A program made the position numbers and the translations under genes. Positions 16,085 to 24,808 of a stretch of 45,500 bases of DNA are shown here, piece by piece; position 1 is the stretch's first letter, and each line of letters starts with the position of its first letter. The DNA comes from Halostagnicola kamekurae. GTDB lineage: Archaea > Halobacteriota > Halobacteria > Halobacteriales > Natrialbaceae. The stretch is from positions 1 through 45,500 of the forward strand of contig NZ_FOZS01000009.1 in NCBI RefSeq assembly GCF_900116205.1, given 5' to 3'. Under the pieces are notes generated by a model. The model was given only the letters and a program-made list of their open reading frames with translations. It was not told the DNA's origin and ran no database searches.

Positions 16085-17452
16085 ATGAGCGAGCCAATCC
16101 GGGATCGCCTCGTCTCTCTCAGACGGAGCCTGCATCGCCACCCCGAGCCCGCGTGGCGCGAGTTCTACACCACGACGCGACTCGTCGAGGAGATCCGGGC
16201 CATCGGCGTCGACGAACTGGCCGTCGGCCCCGACGCCTACGACCCTGCGGATCGGATGGCCGTCCCCGACGACGACGAACTCGAGCCGTGGATCGATCGC
16301 GCCCGCGAACGCGGCGCGGACGAGGCGCTCCTCGAGCGAATGACCGGCGGCAACACCGGCGCCGTCGCCGTCCTCGAGCGGGGCGACGGCCCCGCGGTCG
16401 GCCTGCGGGTCGACATCGACGGGCTGTTCATCGAAGAATCGACCGATCCGAAGCACCATCCAGCGGACGAGGGTTTTCGCTCGGATATCGACGGCACGAT
16501 GCACGCCTGTGGCCACGACGCCCACATGACGTGGGGGCTAGCCGTCCTCGAGGCGATCAAAGAGAGCGACTTCGCGGGGCGGCTGGTCGTCTTCTTCCAG
16601 CCGGCCGAGGAGACCGGCGGCGGCGGCTGTCCAATGGCGAAAAGCGAGTTCGCGGACGACCTGGACTACCTGCTCGCAATCCACGTCGGACTCGATCACC
16701 CCACGGGCGAGGTCGTGGCAGGGATCGAGAAGCCGCTGGCGATGTGCCACGTCGACGCGACGATCGAGGGGACCTCGGCCCACGCGGGCAAGGCCCCGAA
16801 CGAGGGAGCCAACGCCATGCACGCGATGGGGGCCGCGATCGTGAACGCCTACGGCATCCCCCGGCACAGCGACGGCATGACTCGAGTGAATATCGGCAAG
16901 GCCGAGGCGGGCACCGCGAGCAACGTCATCGCCGAGGAGGCCCACATGGCGGCCGAGGCGCGCGGCGAGACGACCGCGGTGATGGAATACATGGAACGGC
17001 GACTCGAGCGCACGATCAAGTCGGCGGCGAAGATGCACGACTGCCGAGCCGAGGTCGACGTTGTCAGCAAGTCGCCGCGGGCGGACAGCGACCCCGAACT
17101 GCAGGCCCTAGTCAGCGAAATCGCGAGCGAGGTTCGGGGGATCGACCACGTGCTACCGGCCGCCGACTTCGGCGCGAGCGAGGACGCGACCTTCCTGATG
17201 GAGCGGGTCCAGGACGAGGGCGGGCTGGCAACCTACATGATCGTCGGCACCGATCACCCGACGAGCCACCACACGCCGACGTTCGACGTCGACGAAGCGA
17301 GTTTGCAACACGGCGTCGACGTACTGGTCGGGACGATCCGGGAGCTCGAGCGGCGGCATCCGGTTCCGCGTGTCGATGACGAGGCGACCGTAGAGCACGG
17401 GGAAAGCGGGGTACTCGGGGAGAGCGGGGCACTTGGCGAGGACGACGGATGA
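16085..17452 (+). CDS. M20D-family amidohydrolase (AbgA/AbgB-like)
   Basis: A 455-residue metallo-amidohydrolase. The family cleaves N-acyl or N-aroyl bonds of amino acids using a di-metal site. Metal-ligand motifs are RVDIDG (108-113), HACGHDAH (140-147, with the M20D cysteine) and QPAEE (172-176); the dimerisation domain includes SAHAGKAPNEGANAM and NAYGIPRHSDGMTRVNIG, and the C-terminal catalytic part has SEDATFLMERVQ and DHPTSHHTPTFDVDE. The last 35 residues form a repetitive acidic tail. A TATA-like TGTATAATTAA lies about 27-37 bases before ATG 16085, fitting a leaderless transcript. Its stop overlaps the next gene by four bases, so it is co-translated with the threonine ammonia-lyase. 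A paralogue lies at 23455-24738 and aligns without gaps through residue 180. I infer deacylation of an imported amino compound; the substrate is unknown. Confidence 0.85.
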   Translation: MSEPIRDRLVSLRRSLHRHPEPAWREFYTTTRLVEEIRAIGVDELAVGPDAYDPADRMAVPDDDELEPWIDRARERGADEALLERMTGGNTGAVAVLERGDGPAVGLRVDIDGLFIEESTDPKHHPADEGFRSDIDGTMHACGHDAHMTWGLAVLEAIKESDFAGRLVVFFQPAEETGGGGCPMAKSEFADDLDYLLAIHVGLDHPTGEVVAGIEKPLAMCHVDATIEGTSAHAGKAPNEGANAMHAMGAAIVNAYGIPRHSDGMTRVNIGKAEAGTASNVIAEEAHMAAEARGETTAVMEYMERRLERTIKSAAKMHDCRAEVDVVSKSPRADSDPELQALVSEIASEVRGIDHVLPAADFGASEDATFLMERVQDEGGLATYMIVGTDHPTSHHTPTFDVDEASLQHGVDVLVGTIRELERRHPVPRVDDEATVEHGESGVLGESGALGEDDG

Positions 17453-18699
17453 GCAGGGATCGCGACGCTGTGGATGCGCTCGTTACCCGCGAAGACATAG
17501 AGGCTGCACGAGATCGAATCGCCGACGTCGTCCACCGCACGCCGCTCGACACTTCCCGGACCTTCGCCGAACTGAGCGGAGCCGACTCGATCGGGCTGAA
17601 ACTCGAGAACGCCCAGCGGACGGGCTCGTTCAAGATCCGCGGCGCGTACAACGAGATAAGCCAGCTCTCCGCGGCGGAGCGCGAGGCCGGGGTCATCTCC
17701 TCGAGCGCGGGCAATCACGCACAGGGGGTCGCTCTGGCCGGCGACCTGCTCGATATCGACACGACGATCGTGGTCCCGGAGGTCACGCCCGCGGCGAAGA
17801 TCGAAGCCACCCGCGGCTACGGCGCCGAGGTCGTCGTCGAGGGCGACATCTACGAGCGCTCCTACGAGTACGCCACGGAGCGCGCCGCCGAAACCGGCGA
17901 GACGTTCGTCCACCCGTTCGACGACGAGGCGATCGTCGCCGGCCAAGGGACGATCGGCCTCGAATTGCTCGAGCAGTACCCCGATCCCGACACCGTTCTC
18001 GTCGCGATCGGTGGTGGCGGATTGATCTCGGGGATCGGGACGGTCCTGAAGGCCCACGATCCCGATATCCGCGTAATAGGCGTCCAGCCCGAGGGGGCGG
18101 CCCACGCGAAACCGTCGCTCGAGGCGGGGGAGATCCGCGAACTCGCGGACGTCGACACGGTCGCTGAGGGGATCGCCGACACACGGATGCTCGAGACCAC
18201 CTTCGCGATCGCCCGCGAGGTCGTCGACGACGTCGTGACGGTCGACGATACGGAGATCGCCGCCGCGGTCGCGCTGCTCGCCGAGCGCGCAAAGACGGTG
18301 GCGGAGGGCGCCGGCGCCGCCCCGCTGGCAGCCGCGCTGTCCGATGATCTGACTCTCGAGGACGAGCGCGTCGCCGTCGTGATCTCCGGCGGGAACGTCG
18401 ACCTCACCGAGCACGCCGAACTGACGCGAGCGGGTCTACACGAACTCGAACGCTACGTCGAGACCCGACTCGAACTCGACGGCTGGCCGACGACCGTTGG
18501 GACGGTCACGGAGACCGTGGCGGCCGAGGGCGCGGAACTGGACGCCCTCGAGCGCGCCCGGCGCACCGCGGTCGACGATCCGAACCGGGTGCCGGTCACC
18601 GTCGGCCTCGAGGGGAGCGGCCCCGACCATCTCACGGACGTGCTCGAGGCCCTGGACGCCCTCGAGGCGGTGTCGGTCGTGGAGCGCTCGCTCGAGTAA
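17449..18699 (+). CDS. ilvA: threonine ammonia-lyase with C-terminal ACT-like domain
   Basis: A 416-residue fold-type II PLP enzyme. The family deaminates threonine to 2-oxobutyrate (serine to pyruvate), releasing ammonia through an enamine. The PLP lysine is in ENAQRTGSFKIRGAYN, the substrate loop is SSAGNHAQGVA, and the PLP phosphate loop is AIGGGGLISGIG. Residues from about 335 (VISGGNVDLTEH onward) end in an ACT-like domain with VTVGLEGSGPDHLTDVLEAL, as in the catabolic/regulated long form. The start ATG overlaps the stop of the M20 amidohydrolase, so the two are coupled. RidA, encoded in the same cluster, normally hydrolyses the enamine this enzyme makes, which supports the pairing. It could equally serve isoleucine synthesis. 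The short EutB enzymes of hydroxyectoine breakdown lack the ACT domain, so I do not assign that role. Confidence 0.88.
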   Translation: MSRDRDAVDALVTREDIEAARDRIADVVHRTPLDTSRTFAELSGADSIGLKLENAQRTGSFKIRGAYNEISQLSAAEREAGVISSSAGNHAQGVALAGDLLDIDTTIVVPEVTPAAKIEATRGYGAEVVVEGDIYERSYEYATERAAETGETFVHPFDDEAIVAGQGTIGLELLEQYPDPDTVLVAIGGGGLISGIGTVLKAHDPDIRVIGVQPEGAAHAKPSLEAGEIRELADVDTVAEGIADTRMLETTFAIAREVVDDVVTVDDTEIAAAVALLAERAKTVAEGAGAAPLAAALSDDLTLEDERVAVVISGGNVDLTEHAELTRAGLHELERYVETRLELDGWPTTVGTVTETVAAEGAELDALERARRTAVDDPNRVPVTVGLEGSGPDHLTDVLEALDALEAVSVVERSLE

Positions 18700-18798
18700 C
18701 TACCAGCCGTCTTCGAGTTCGTCCGACGAGGAGGATGGGGTCGGCAATCCGACGAATGTCAACGAAACGCTTTCTACACCACACAGACAAGTCCGGAT

Positions 18799-19080
18799 GT
18801 GAATCGACCGCTCGTCTATCACGTCTCACAGATGATCGTCGGCTGCGGTCTCATCCTGCTCGGAATTTCGGGCGTCGTGGCCGGCGATCTCGACGGCCTC
18901 CTGGTCCCCGTTACCACGGCGTTGATGATCGTCGGCGGCGTCGGAATCCTGCTCGGTAACGGATATCACATTTGGAACGAGAACACCGACCGCGTCGATA
19001 TCGGCCCCGTGAGCTTCTGGCTCTCGATCGTCGCTGCGGTGCTTATTTTGCTCGCTGGCGTGTTGTCGCTCGCGGTTTGA
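18799..19080 (+). CDS. small three- to four-helix membrane protein
   Basis: A 93-residue protein starting with GTG 18799. The hydrophobic segments MIVGCGLILLGISGVVAG, LLVPVTTALMIVGGVGILLG and FWLSIVAAVLILLAGVLSLA leave short polar loops, with NENTDRVD as the main exposed one. The product should be embedded in the cytoplasmic membrane. I do not recognise a family; small proteins of this sort are common in haloarchaea. It follows the threonine ammonia-lyase by 99 bases on the same strand and converges on the aminotransferase at 19155. Whether it belongs to the catabolic cluster is unclear. Confidence 0.65.
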   Translation: MNRPLVYHVSQMIVGCGLILLGISGVVAGDLDGLLVPVTTALMIVGGVGILLGNGYHIWNENTDRVDIGPVSFWLSIVAAVLILLAGVLSLAV

Positions 19081-19154
19081 TCAGGCCGGCGAACGGTGAA
19101 CAGCAGACTTCGATGGAGCCCTCGGGAGAACGAAAATCGATCGGCGGATGGGAG

Positions 19155-20528
19155 TCAGGCCACCTTCGCACTCGGTCCGACCGCCTCGATGGCCTCGAGG
19201 AAGATGCCGACCCCGAACTCGATCTCGCGCGCCGTCGAGTCAAGCGGCGGGAGCAGCCGAATCGTCTTCTTGCCACAGCCGAGCGTGAGGAGTCCGCGCT
19301 CGAGCGCCGCCTCGACCACGGCGGTGCGTCGCTCGGGGGTGTCGAACTCGACGGCCAGCATCAGCCCCTTACCGCGGACGTCCTCGACGTAGTCGGGCGC
19401 GTCGTCGCGCAGGAGTTCCTTTGCCTGCCGACCGCGCTCGAGAGCGTTCTCGAGCAGGTCGTGTTCCTGGATCGCCTCGAGCGTGAACGTCCCCATCATC
19501 GCGCCGAGGATATCGCCGCCGCCGAAGGTGGAGCCGAGCCGGTTCTTCTGGTCGGGGAATATCTCCGACCGGGAGATCGTCGCGCCGACGCGAAGGGCCT
19601 TGGCGCTGGCGATGACGTCGGGCTCGATCGGGTAGTGGTCCGAGGCCCAGATCTCGCCGGTGCGGCCGACGCCCGACTGGATCTCGTCGACGACCAGCGG
19701 GATGTCGTACTCGTCGGTGACGGCGGCGACCTCGCGCATGAACGCCTCGCTGGGGAACCGGTAGCCGCCGACGCCCTGGATCGGCTCGAGGGTGAGGAAG
19801 GCGATCTCGTCGGGATCGATGTGGCCGCCTTCGGGCGCGAGCATCGATCGGAGCTGGGACCGCCCGCCGGCGAAGAACCCGCAGTCGCAGGTGTCGCCTG
19901 GTCCGTCGCAGCCTCGATCGTCACAGAACGGTACGGTCTCGACGCCGCTTATCTGGGGATAGTGGCGCGTGTAGACCTCTTTGGACTTCGTGATCGATAG
20001 CGTTCCCAGGGTGCGGCCGTGGAAACTCCCCGCGAAGGCGACGCCGTACTTCGCGGGCGCCCGGTAGTCGCTGGTGATCTTCATCGCGTTCTCCATGGCC
20101 TCCGCGCCGGAGTTCGAGAGGAAAACCGTGTCCATCCCGTACTGGCTCGAGACCTCCGTGAGTTTGTCCATGAGGTGACTCGAGCCCGGTACCGACGACT
20201 CCTCGGGCGTCGGGCCGGCGCCGAAGTACATGTCCTGGCCGGCGATCTTCATCGGCTCGACGAGGTCGAACTCGGCGAGTTTCTCGGTGAGTTTCTCGTT
20301 GTTGTAGCCGAGCGGCGCCGCACCGATGTGACAGGTAAAATCCAGCAAGACGTTTCCGTCGACGTCGGTGACGAACGGGCCGTCGGCCTCGCGGGTGACG
20401 TCCCAGACGAACTCGTGGGAGTACTCGCTGGGCGCCGAGTTCGACTGGTGGAACTCGACCCACCGCTTCGCGTTGGGGCCGGGAAAGGCGCCCACGTCCG
20501 GTTCGGCTGTGTCCCTATCCATATACAA
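19155..20528 (-). CDS. class III (omega) aminotransferase
   Basis: A 457-residue fold-type I PLP enzyme of the acetylornithine/GABA/lysine-6 aminotransferase family, which moves an amino group from an omega-amine or 2-amino donor to 2-oxoglutarate or pyruvate. Motifs: SNSGAEAMENAMK for the PLP phosphate, SFHGRTLGTLSITKSK, the PLP-ring Asp in LVVDEIQSGVGRTGE and the Schiff-base lysine in DVIASAKALRVGATIS. A cysteine-rich insertion (FCDDRGCDGPGDTCDCGFF, about residues 198-216) with five cysteines could bind a metal and is unusual for the family. The ATG two codons in (20522, MDRDTAEPD) is an alternative start. Directly upstream, 20529-20539 reads ATTATGTGTAC, a motif repeated before the RidA gene. 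Its place beside the BCCT transporter and semialdehyde dehydrogenase suggests it acts on the imported amine. Substrate unknown. Confidence 0.82.
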   Translation of the reverse strand: MYMDRDTAEPDVGAFPGPNAKRWVEFHQSNSAPSEYSHEFVWDVTREADGPFVTDVDGNVLLDFTCHIGAAPLGYNNEKLTEKLAEFDLVEPMKIAGQDMYFGAGPTPEESSVPGSSHLMDKLTEVSSQYGMDTVFLSNSGAEAMENAMKITSDYRAPAKYGVAFAGSFHGRTLGTLSITKSKEVYTRHYPQISGVETVPFCDDRGCDGPGDTCDCGFFAGGRSQLRSMLAPEGGHIDPDEIAFLTLEPIQGVGGYRFPSEAFMREVAAVTDEYDIPLVVDEIQSGVGRTGEIWASDHYPIEPDVIASAKALRVGATISRSEIFPDQKNRLGSTFGGGDILGAMMGTFTLEAIQEHDLLENALERGRQAKELLRDDAPDYVEDVRGKGLMLAVEFDTPERRTAVVEAALERGLLTLGCGKKTIRLLPPLDSTAREIEFGVGIFLEAIEAVGPSAKVA

Positions 20529-20673
20529 ATTATGTGTACACCATACATTAAAACTTGTTATAGGTTGTCGGGGATATCGGTCGGAGACGACGAAGTCGAG
20601 CGGTCACCGCGTGAGAACGAGAATCGAGGTCCCGGTCAATGAAAGCGACCGGCGAGGGGGAGTCGCGAGCGGG

Positions 20674-22320
20674 TCAGTCGTCGTCCGATTCGACGGGGCC
20701 GCCGGGTCCGGCCGGTGGTGACTCGGGTTCGGTCGTCTTGCTCGAGCCGACAAGGACGGTCTCGTCCTGCAGTAACACCCGGCCGTGGCTCGAGGCGAAG
20801 TCCTTGATCAGCGAGCACATCGCGAGGAAGCAGACGAACGCGAACGGGGCGCCGGTGATGATGACCGCGTTCTGGAGCGCGGTCGTTCCGCCCTCGCCGC
20901 CGATGATCATGAGGATCGCCGCGGTCATACCGAGGACGACCCCCCAGAAGATTCGGTTGATGTTCGAGGGACTCGCCTTCCCGCCGGTCGTCATCATCGA
21001 GACGGCGAGTGTCGACGAGTCGGCAGACGTGATGAAAAACGTCGTCACGAGGATCATGAAGGCGATCATGAACACGGTTCCAAATGGGAACGCCTCGAAG
21101 AGAATGAAGCCCGAGATCTCCGGCGTGTTGTTAGCGATCACGTTGCTGAAGTCGGCCGTTCCGGTGTGGTGGTACTGCAGCGCGGTACCGCCGATGAACG
21201 TGAACCAGGGGATGGTCGCGGCTGAGGTCGCCCCGATTCCCGTAAACGCGACTTCGCGGACGGTCCGTCCCTTCGAGATGCGGGCGATGAAGAGGCCGGC
21301 GAACGGGGACCACGAGAGGGCCCACGCCCAGTAGAAGACGGTCCACGAGTTCATCCATCCCGTCCCGCCGTCGGAACCGGTGCCGGTGTACAGACTCATG
21401 GACGTGAAGTCGGCGATCATGCCGCCGATCGCCTGCGAGCCGAGCAGAAGCAAGAACAGCGTCGGGCCGAGGATGAACGTCGCGAGCATGAGCGCGACGA
21501 ACAGGATCATGTTGAAGTTCGAGAGCCGTCGGATCCCCCGATCGACGCCGAGGACCATCGAGATGGTAAACAACAGCGTCATCGTGGTCACCACGAGGAG
21601 GATGCCGACGTTTCCGAGGTCGATCCCCCATTGGTAGCTGAGGCCGGCGATGAACTGGCTCCCGATGAAGCCGAGCGACGTCGCCACGCCGCCGATCGTC
21701 GCGAAGACGGCCAGGATGTCGACGACCTTCGCGGCGGGGCCGTCCAGGTTCTCCTTTCCGAGAATCGGCGTCAGCGCCGAGGAGACCCGTAACGGGACGT
21801 CCTCGTAGTTGTACGCGAAGTAGGCGATAGCGAGCCCCATGATCGTGAACACCGCCAGTTGGGGTAGCGCCCAGTGGAACAGCGTCTGCTGGATCGCGAT
21901 CGGGACCGCCTCGGCCGTGCCTCCCTGGACATCGAACAGCGGGGAGGGATTATCGTAGTAGAAAAGCGCCTCCGTCGGGCCCCAGAAGACGACGCCGGCG
22001 GCGAACCCGGCAGAGTACAGCATCGCGAAGTACGACAAGAAGCTGTACTCCGGATCCGAATCCCCCATCTTGATCTTCCCCCACGGCCCGACGATCAGGA
22101 ACAACAGGAAGAGGACGATCAGGAACACGATCACTAGCAGCGCCCAGTTCAGGTATTCGACAACCCAGCCGTAGGTCGTGTTGATCGCCTCCGTGACGGC
22201 GCTCTGATTGATGAAAAACGCCGCGATCACGCCGACGGTCAACAGCGCGCCGAACGCGAACACGATCGGATCGATCTCCTCGAGGAAGGTGTCGACCGCC
22301 CCCTTTTCCGCGTCACTCAT
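20674..22320 (-). CDS. BCCT-family betaine/carnitine/choline-type transporter
   Basis: A 548-residue membrane protein with about 12 helices of the betaine-carnitine-choline transporter family, which imports trimethylammonium or related zwitterionic compounds with sodium or protons. The signature region SWTVFYWAWALSWSPFAGLF is clear (the last Trp of the strict signature is Ala), and the conserved YLNWALLV, GPWGKIKMGDSDPEYSF and FAAGVVFWGPTEALFYY blocks are present in the first half. The C-terminal 45 residues are hydrophilic and rich in Glu, Pro and Gly, a form sometimes linked to osmotic sensing. It sits 145 bases upstream of the class III aminotransferase on the same strand. In this cluster it likely brings in the compound that the amidohydrolases and aminotransferases process (inference); osmolyte uptake is the alternative. 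Confidence 0.88.
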   Translation of the reverse strand: MSDAEKGAVDTFLEEIDPIVFAFGALLTVGVIAAFFINQSAVTEAINTTYGWVVEYLNWALLVIVFLIVLFLLFLIVGPWGKIKMGDSDPEYSFLSYFAMLYSAGFAAGVVFWGPTEALFYYDNPSPLFDVQGGTAEAVPIAIQQTLFHWALPQLAVFTIMGLAIAYFAYNYEDVPLRVSSALTPILGKENLDGPAAKVVDILAVFATIGGVATSLGFIGSQFIAGLSYQWGIDLGNVGILLVVTTMTLLFTISMVLGVDRGIRRLSNFNMILFVALMLATFILGPTLFLLLLGSQAIGGMIADFTSMSLYTGTGSDGGTGWMNSWTVFYWAWALSWSPFAGLFIARISKGRTVREVAFTGIGATSAATIPWFTFIGGTALQYHHTGTADFSNVIANNTPEISGFILFEAFPFGTVFMIAFMILVTTFFITSADSSTLAVSMMTTGGKASPSNINRIFWGVVLGMTAAILMIIGGEGGTTALQNAVIITGAPFAFVCFLAMCSLIKDFASSHGRVLLQDETVLVGSSKTTEPESPPAGPGGPVESDDD

Positions 22321-22703
22321 CCGATCTCACCCCCCGACTCGAGCGACACCCAGCCGGTTGGCCGTGTCTCCACCTGACATCTGCCGTGCTGCGCGATGGC
22401 ATACCGCATCCATTGACACCGTATACAATAAGTGTTTCTCACTCTGGCAGATAATACACGGATAGCGTTTACTTTGCATTAATTCGGATAGTGCCGAGCA
22501 ACTCCAGAATAAGTGGACGTACATTCGATATATTTATATATAACCAACATATATAGGCTAATTTAGCTATATGGACAATTATACTGAATGAGGGATGTAC
22601 TCAGGAATCGATCACAAGGAGTGGCGACGCGACGAACGAATCGATTCACATCGCGGATCGAGCGCGACGACGCAGCGAACGAAAACGAAGTTCGATGGGG
22701 CCG
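22321..22703. promoter_or_regulatory. BCCT upstream region with AT-rich inverted repeat
   Basis: No gene is visible. The right part (about 22520-22580) is strongly AT-rich and contains an imperfect inverted repeat, ATATAGGCTA (22551-22560) against TAGCTATAT (22564-22572), with one bulged G. A GTATAC palindrome lies at about 22420-22426 in front of the BCCT gene. These may be control sites for the leftward transporter gene; nothing proves it. Confidence 0.3.
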
Positions 22704-23351
22704 TCAGTTCGTCAGTTCTTCGAGTTTCTCGTCGCGGGCTGTGGCACTCTCGGCGACCCGGTCGGCGAACTCGTCGACGCGGTCTTTGATCTCCTCGCGG
22801 GTGTCTGCGGGCGAGAACGTGTCGGACATCGTCAGGAGGCGGACGAACGCGCGGAGTTCCTCGTCGGTGAGCTGTGCGAACTCCTCGTTCTCGAGTTTCG
22901 CGATGACCTCGTCGACGTCGATCTGGCCGACCGGTTCGACGTTGAACTCGACGTTGACCATCCGGTAGTTCGATCCCGCCAGGTGCTGTTCGGCCTTTCC
23001 AACGCCCTCCGAGAGCATGTCCTTGAACGGCGCGTGATAGCCCATCGTCCCGAGGTGGAGAAACGCGAGCATGTCGGTGATCCCCTGCGTGTAGGCGTCG
23101 CGGTCCTCGTCGTCGGGATCGAACACTGTCTCGCGGTCGCGTTCTTCCATGTACTCGAACAGGATACTGAAATCGAGAATCGCGTTGCGAACCCGTCGCC
23201 GGATGCGGTTGCGCTTCTGTTTCTTCGAGTGGTCCGTATAATCGGTCTTCCGCCCGAGCAGGAAGTCGCGGTCGGACGGTGTGAGAATGCCGCGGGGCCG
23301 ATCCGAGTCCGCCGCCGTTCGAAGCGACTCCGGAACGTCGTCTTGGCTCAT
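22704..23351 (-). CDS. haloarchaeal conserved protein of unknown function
   Basis: A 215-residue soluble, acidic protein. The N-terminal signature RGILTPSDRDFLLGRKTDY, followed by a basic helix KKQKRNRIRRRVRNAILDFS and ILFEYMEERDRETVF, is a pattern I know from many haloarchaeal proteins of unknown function. The middle contains MLAFLHLGTMGYHAPFKDML, and the C-terminal third (LTDEELRAFVRLLT, DTREEIKDRVDEFADRV) looks coiled-coil. The basic helix could bind nucleic acid; no classical helix-turn-helix is visible. It lies between the BCCT transporter and the second M20 amidohydrolase on the same strand and is the only gene of the island without an obvious metabolic role, so a regulatory role is possible. 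That is inference from position. Confidence 0.7.
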   Translation of the reverse strand: MSQDDVPESLRTAADSDRPRGILTPSDRDFLLGRKTDYTDHSKKQKRNRIRRRVRNAILDFSILFEYMEERDRETVFDPDDEDRDAYTQGITDMLAFLHLGTMGYHAPFKDMLSEGVGKAEQHLAGSNYRMVNVEFNVEPVGQIDVDEVIAKLENEEFAQLTDEELRAFVRLLTMSDTFSPADTREEIKDRVDEFADRVAESATARDEKLEELTN

Positions 23352-23454
23352 ACGTCACACACCGTTTGCTCGCGAATTAACGTTTCTGTTCTCTAGAACA
23401 TGATTTCGGAACCACAGCTCCGGCGGTCGTCCCGTATCGATCGCGGTCCGCAGT

Positions 23455-24738
23455 TCAAACCGGCCGCTGAGAGAGTTCGACCGCGGTTTCGGCGAGGACA
23501 TCGACGCCGTGTCCCAGGCTGGCTTCGTCGACGTCGAACGTCGGCGTGTGGTGGCTCGTCGGGTGATCGGTGCCGACGATGAGGTACGACGCGAGCCCGC
23601 CGCCACCGTCTTGCACGCGGTTCATCAGGTAGGTGACGTCCTCGCTGACGCCGACCTCCGCCGTCGGAACGACGCGCTCGACGCCGTCGACCCCTCGAGC
23701 GGTCCGTTCGATGAGGTCGCACAAGGCCGGGTGGCTGTCGGCCCGGGGCGACTCGCTGATCACCCGCGGCGTGACGTCGCAGTCGTGCATCTCCGCCGCG
23801 GCGTAGCAGACGCGCTCGAGTTCAGTTCGCATGTACTCCATAAGACCGGTCGTCTCGCCGCGGACCTCCGCCTCCATCGTGATCTCCTCCGCGATGACGT
23901 TGCTCGCGGTGCCGCCCTCGATGTGCCCGACGTTGATGCGGGTCATCCCGTCGCTGTGGCGAGGAATCGCGTAGGCGTTCTGGATCGCCGTCGCGGCGGC
24001 CTGCATCGCGTTTCCGCCCTCGTTGGGCGCTTTTCCGGCGTGCGCGCTGGCGCCCTCGAACGTCGCCGTCACGTGGGCCATCGCCAGCGGCTTCTCGACG
24101 CCGGCGACGATCTCGCCCGTCGGATAATCGAGGCCAACGTGCAACGCGAGCAGGTAATCGACGTCGTCGAGATAGCCGCCTTCGGCCATGGCCTTCCCGC
24201 CGCCGGAGATCTCTTCGGCGGGTTGGAAGAACACCTTCAGCGTCCCCGAAAAGTCGCTCCCCTGAATCGCCTCGATCGTCCCGAGCGCCATCGCGATGTG
24301 AGCGTCGTGACCGCAGGCGTGCATGTAGCCGTCGTGTTCCGACCGAAATCCCTCCGCGGCCGGCCGGTGATCGTCGGCCGTCGACTCCGTCATCGAGATC
24401 GCGTCGAGGTCGACCCGCAGCGCCACGGTCGGTCCCTCCCCCTGCTCGAGGACGCCGACGACGCCGGTGTGGCCCCCGGCAGTTCGCTCGAGGATATCTT
24501 CGCGGACGCCGGCCTCGCGCGCTCGCTCGAGCCAGGAGTCGAGTTCGTCCTCGTCGGGGACGGCCATTCGCGCGTCGGTCGCCATCGACTCCCGTCCGAC
24601 GGCGATCTCGTCGACTCCGAGTCGCTCGAGTTCCTCGACGACGCGGGCCGTCGTCCTGAACTCTCGCCACCCCGGTTCGGGATGGCGGTGAAACGCGCGC
24701 CGTAATTCGTGCAGTCTGTTTCGGACTTCGTATGCCAT
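23455..24738 (-). CDS. M20D-family amidohydrolase, second paralogue
   Basis: A 427-residue paralogue of the enzyme at 16085-17452, with all motifs at the same residue numbers through residue 180: RVDLDA (108-113), HACGHDAH (140-147) and QPAEE (172-176). The dimerisation domain SAHAGKAPNEGGNAM and the segment IPRHSDGMTRINVG are nearly identical to the first copy, and DHPTSHHTPTFDVDE closes the catalytic domain. It lacks the repetitive C-terminal tail of its relative. Differences cluster after the RVD motif (LDAISMTESTADDHRP versus a different stretch in the other copy), the part that lines the pocket in this family, so the paralogues may have different substrates. It lies 70 bases upstream of nothing on its own strand except the unknown gene 22704-23351, and follows the second aminotransferase by 70 bases. 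Confidence 0.85.
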   Translation of the reverse strand: MAYEVRNRLHELRRAFHRHPEPGWREFRTTARVVEELERLGVDEIAVGRESMATDARMAVPDEDELDSWLERAREAGVREDILERTAGGHTGVVGVLEQGEGPTVALRVDLDAISMTESTADDHRPAAEGFRSEHDGYMHACGHDAHIAMALGTIEAIQGSDFSGTLKVFFQPAEEISGGGKAMAEGGYLDDVDYLLALHVGLDYPTGEIVAGVEKPLAMAHVTATFEGASAHAGKAPNEGGNAMQAAATAIQNAYAIPRHSDGMTRINVGHIEGGTASNVIAEEITMEAEVRGETTGLMEYMRTELERVCYAAAEMHDCDVTPRVISESPRADSHPALCDLIERTARGVDGVERVVPTAEVGVSEDVTYLMNRVQDGGGGLASYLIVGTDHPTSHHTPTFDVDEASLGHGVDVLAETAVELSQRPV

Positions 24739-24808
24739 TCTTTCTCAATACTAGCGGGGGTACCTACTTAACGATAGTCAATGAAATACTTGGGCTACGT
24801 ACGTTCGC

